From the NCBI GenBank assembly GCA_030159075.1, contig BROG01000256.1:599001-663000 (forward strand): a stretch of DNA of 64,000 nt, written 5' to 3'. Of the stretch, positions 60,565 through 64,000 are shown in pieces; position 1 is the stretch's first letter, and every line of letters begins with the position of its first letter. A model generated the notes under the pieces. That model was not told where the DNA came from and did no database searches. It was given only the letters and a program-made list of their open reading frames with translations. The position numbers and the translations under genes are program-made. The DNA comes from Atrina japonica. Lineage: Eukaryota > Mollusca > Bivalvia > Pterioida > Pinnidae.

Positions 60565-62055
60565 AGTTCAAAAAATCCAAACATCTCGGAAAAAAATGAT
60601 GGCAATACGGACTGAATATAGATTAACAATATTGCCGGGATGCATATTATCTTATTTCTATCCATATTATCAGTTTGCACTTGATCGTTATAGCGGAAGG
60701 ATTCAACGACAGCGCTACAACGATCTCGTGCAGTCTAATGATACGGGTAGGAACATTTGTTTATTTGTTTTGTTTTGTATTTATGATATGTCCAGAAGAA
60801 AGAGCACACATAATATGACGTCAGAAATAATTTTGGATGAACGGAATTTCATTTTGAAAAGTTGTTCCGCCGAAATTTCGGTATCCAACTACAGTGCAAT
60901 ACGACATCACGTTGTACATGGGCGTAGTGAACTCTGCAGTGTAACCAAGTGTATAATTACACATGCATGTAATAAACTGTTTATGTCATTATTGATGTAA
61001 CCATGACTGGATAAATCATTCGGATCTGTTTACAAATACCATAGAACCAATAGACCCTTTCACGATATCTTCGTTCCTACTCATCTGAGTGGCATCAAAA
61101 CGTTTCGTGCCCAAGACTTGTCGCACCAAGACAAATAGTACCCAATAAAAGACAAATTGTTCCTTGTGTACGTTTTGTATTTCATCGGGTATGATTTGTG
61201 TTGGGTTCGAAACATCTTTGTGCCACTCGGAAGTTTTAAGTGCGCAGGTCAGATCATAAAAGAAAGTCTTAGTCATTAGACAGGAAATTTAGAATTTAAT
61301 TTACAATGCAGTTTGTTGTCCAATTCTAATAAAAATGTGGTGATATCAATAGATAACAACATATTATATCCTTTAACTTTTCTACATTCTTTTTTCTGTC
61401 GCTTAAATTTTTGAAAATACTTTTCATACGGATTTTCTGTGTTAGCCATGAGATGTCAATAAATTGGGTCATATGGGTAAACGTTATTTTACTCCTCCCA
61501 AAAGAGTAATTTGAAGGGCAATAACTCCCAATGTACTAAATGACGTAATAAAATGAATACACATAATACGATAATAGTCGGAATGCTCCGAAAACATGAC
61601 TTCCGGATGATTTTATTTTACATTCATTTTGAGCAATAAACAGTTCCCTTCTTTCACTAACGCTTTCCAACTTTAACACACGGCCGCCATTACCTCTGTA
61701 AAAATCCCGTAGGGGTAAGTTGAGTGTGAATATCTAGAACAAAACGGACTAAATTTTATTTGTCATGGGCATGGATAAATTAGAGTATACATAGAATGCC
61801 GATATGTTAAATTTATGAGGTAGGTATCAACCATTTTATTTTAATCAGCCAAAACTAGTGGATACAGTTTATCTGACTTAGACTATAGTAGGACATCGGT
61901 CAGTTTTGTGAAGGGGTCTGATTAACATTATTTATGCACCATTGACTTTGGCTATATTTACGAACCATTCACACAGATTTTGTTATTTTCTTGGGTGTAA
62001 GTCATACTTAAGAATAGTTAGACCTTCCATGTAATGAATCTATCGACGATACATC
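60565..62055. other. Non-coding-looking DNA, no gene supported
   Basis: The 150-codon frame 60548-61000 opens with GTG inside a family R fragment. Its first ATG is 60597, leaving about 134 codons with no recognisable domain. The minus frame 61276-61016 is also unrecognised. A possible promoter-like cluster at 61595-61725 is described separately. Confidence 0.4.
61595..61725. promoter_or_regulatory. Possible promoter-like cluster (ETS and YY1 words, donor-like site)
   Basis: ACTTCCGG (ETS-type, 61600-61607) is followed 80 bp later by ACGGCCGCCATTAC (YY1-type, about 61680-61693) and then GGGGTAAGTTGAG, which resembles a 5' splice site (about 61713-61725). This combination is common at housekeeping first exons. 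No linked coding exon was recognised, so the call is weak. Confidence 0.22.
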
Positions 62056-62063
62056 CATAACAC

Positions 62064-62178
62064 TGCCATGTTTTAATTTTTGATTTTACTCGGGTGGGGG
62101 GGTGGGGTGTAAATACAAAAAGGTTGTCATGTTTTAATTTTTGTATTTACCCCCCCACAGAGTAAATTCAACACCAAC
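62064..62178. repeat. G-tract foldback repeat (family G), distant copy
   Basis: GCCATGTTTTAATTTTTG, CGGGTGGGGGGGTGGGGTGT and GTAAATACAAAAAGG, then the opposite orientation TTTACCCCCCCAC and CAACACC. Its G-runs are the longest of the family. Confidence 0.6.
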
Positions 62179-62184
62179 ATTTCA

Positions 62185-62740
62185 AACACACGGATCCATG
62201 ATGATGATCAGTTTATTCATATGATCCATTGATATTTCTATGTACATATGATTATTCTTGTTAGGTATAGTAAGGCTACGGTCTTACAGAATTCTTTTTA
62301 CGTACCCTTCATGATAAACTGCATTCTTTGTTTAATCGGTGTCTCCCAAAGTCAGTACAGATCAGACTTTGAATTCCGAAAGCACCGTGGAATAACGAAC
62401 AGGAAAATGTCTTATGGAACAATTGTAGACTTCGACAATTGAATATGAAGATTTCCTTATAGTTTATTTCCCTTTTTCCAATTGGATGTCCAAGAGTCAG
62501 ATGATACTACATTGTGAACATGGAGATATGAACGAGAACATGCTGATCTAATCACGGGGAACACGCGTGTAAAGTTACGATGTAATGCATACATTACCAG
62601 AGTTACGAAGTTTACCATAGCGAAATTATGTTGTATTAGTTACTAATACAATGTACATACATTAGTGTTTAACGTCCGCCTCAGTAATAATTTAGAACAC
62701 TTTAGTTACGGGGTACTCATTTGTTATTTAGGCACGGTGT
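62185..62740. other. Unique-looking DNA, no gene seen
   Basis: Frame 62248-62442 is unrecognised. From about 62560 the text begins to show GAAGTTACGATG-like words related to the minisatellite on the right. Confidence 0.4.
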
Positions 62741-62744
62741 GTGC

Positions 62745-63045
62745 ATCAGAGAAGTTACGTTGTGAACATAGGTTAAATATATATAAATGTAAACATTGAC
62801 GAGGTAATAAATGATAAATACACGCGTAAGATTGGCAAAGTAATAATGTACACATCCTCGAGGCTGGTAGGGTAAAGATGTACATATTCGCGAAGTTGAT
62901 CGCAAAGTAAGTGAAGTAACGATGTGTCGTGGCATTTGCAAAGTTAGTGTGGCGACGGTGATCACATCCGCCAAGTATCAATGTATACATCCGCGAGACT
63001 GGTAGGTGAAAAAACACGAAGTAAGATATTCGTGACGATGGTGAA
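62745..63045. repeat. Diverged left flank of the 36 bp minisatellite
   Basis: Scattered, poorly aligned words such as TATTCGCGAAGTTG, GTAACGATGT, CATCCGCGAG and GATATTCGTGACGATGG resemble the clean array to the right. They suggest an older, degraded part of the same array. Confidence 0.55.
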
Positions 63046-63487
63046 GTGATGTGGTACCGCGATATTCGTGAAGTTGGTGGAGTGATGATGAACTGCGATA
63101 TTCGTGAAGTTGATGTAGTGATGATGAACCGAGATATTCGTGAAGTTGATATAGTGATGATGTACTACGATAATCGTGAAGGTGATGTAGTGATGATGTA
63201 CCGAGATATTCGTGAAGTTGATGTAGTGAGATGTACCGCGATATTCGTGAAGGTGATGTAGTGATGATGTACCGAGATATTCGTGAAGTTGGTGAGGTGA
63301 TGATGTACTGCGATAATCGTGAAGTTGATGTAGTGATGATGTACCGCGATATTCGTGAAGGTGATGTAGTGATGATGTACCACGACATTCGTAAAGTTGG
63401 AGACGTAACGATGTACTGCAATATCGGTGAAGTTGGAGACGTAACGATGTACTGCAATATCGGTGAAGTTGGAGACGTAACGATGTA
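63046..63487. repeat. 36 bp minisatellite, about 12 copies
   Basis: The unit GATGATGTACCGCGATATTC continues GTGAAGGTGATGTAGT. Copies vary at a few positions (ACCGAG/ACTGCG, AAGGTG/AAGTTG). One copy near 63228 has lost a base. The last three copies form a distinct subtype (TTGGAGACGTAACG, CAATATCGG). Because 36 is a multiple of three, frames stay open on both strands (up to 170 codons on the minus strand), which is an artefact of the period. Confidence 0.94.
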
Positions 63488-63489
63488 CA

Positions 63490-64000
63490 AATTTAGACAG
63501 GTTTCTTAAGGGTTATAGTTATAGTCATATACTTAGTAAGTTGGAATAGCTCGAAAGAAATCGACATCAATTCCGTGGAAGTGACAATGACAGTTACATT
63601 CACGAAACTATAATTTATCTATTTCGTATATTATTTATATAAATAAAAATCCAAATAAATGACGTAAAAGTACAATCTCATTAGATGCTACCGACCATGA
63701 TCGTGCGACAGGCTTTTAATGACTTTGTACTAGAAATGAGGCGACCTTTGAACTATGATTGTCACATTGTCGTGTTTCAGTAATTTCAGTTTAAAAAGAA
63801 TATATTTATCATTGTCAAGCGACACATAACTGGCCATTCTTTAATCAAGTTTGCAAGTTAATCATGCCGACGATTTGTCAAACCGAAATTCAAAAAAAAA
63901 AAAAAAATCCTATGACTGGTGATAGGCATATTTCATTATTCATCATAACTCCATGTCAAATTACACTGCAGTCTTTTGGATCATTATTCAGGAGCTGTAA
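63490..64000. other. AT-rich DNA, no gene seen
   Basis: Nothing supported before the window edge. Confidence 0.45.

Noticed and set aside
60548..61000. 150-codon plus-strand frame
   Set aside because: It starts at GTG inside a family R repeat. From its first ATG no domain is recognisable, and there is no conserved context.
63046..63487. CRISPR-like regular repeat array
   Set aside because: The whole 36 bp unit is repeated head to tail without unique spacers, and the DNA is animal.
62978..63490. 170-codon minus-strand frame with 12-residue repeats
   Set aside because: The 36 bp period keeps all frames open, the opposite strand is also open, and one unit has a one-base deletion. Treated as a minisatellite.

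Overview
This is a 64 kb piece of animal (eukaryotic) nuclear DNA, most likely from a mollusc and probably a bivalve. It is AT-rich and gene-poor, with long uninterrupted dinucleotide and trinucleotide microsatellites, tRNA-derived SINEs ending in a TTAAACAACAATAAAC-type tail, and many short inverted-repeat elements. There are no operons, Shine-Dalgarno sites or other bacterial features. The taxonomic call is an inference from repeat style and from the one gene; no species is claimed.

Only one protein-coding gene can be recognised: an intronless, essentially full-length mab-21 orthologue (Mab-21/cGAS-like nucleotidyltransferase-fold developmental protein) on the + strand at about 44.0-45.1 kb. 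A GC-rich, promoter-like stretch lies 0.4-0.6 kb upstream. All other open frames are short and unrecognised, or are translations of microsatellites and minisatellites. The gene sits in more than 40 kb of non-coding DNA on its left and about 19 kb on its right. This fits a gene desert or the inside of a very large intron of a host gene. Vertebrate MAB21L1 and MAB21L2 lie inside introns of NBEA and LRBA in the opposite orientation, but no host exon was identified here.

Layout. 0-18 kb: microsatellites, a 276 bp TA-flanked foldback MITE (856-1131), a degenerate minisatellite (7.1-7.4 kb), a 219 bp MITE (7740-7958) and low-complexity DNA. 18-34 kb: dense in dispersed repeats. These include copies of an unclassified ~340 bp family (called family R here), hammerhead-ribozyme-like motifs, a tRNA-Lys-like SINE, a 160 bp perfect tandem duplication and a small MITE. 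34-43 kb: a 44 bp minisatellite, two piggyBac-like MITEs, a second SINE and TA arrays. 43-45.5 kb: the mab-21 locus. 46.5-47.3 kb: a cluster of G-tract foldback repeats. 47-64 kb: mostly featureless AT-rich DNA with further MITEs, R fragments, a short SINE with clear target-site duplications, and a 36 bp minisatellite at 63 kb.

The most interesting signal is a dispersed repeat carrying a type I hammerhead-ribozyme-like fold in six copies (about 2.9, 10.7, 20.3, 22.57, 22.86 and 24.8 kb). The copy at 22840-22883 (- strand) keeps the conserved core, a GUC cleavage triplet and a 6 bp helix I. Its two-pair helix III is capped by a palindromic GATC loop, as described for hammerheads of Penelope-like elements and animal retrozymes. 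The other copies are decayed. The motif was assembled by eye from alignment of the copies and needs folding and cleavage tests.
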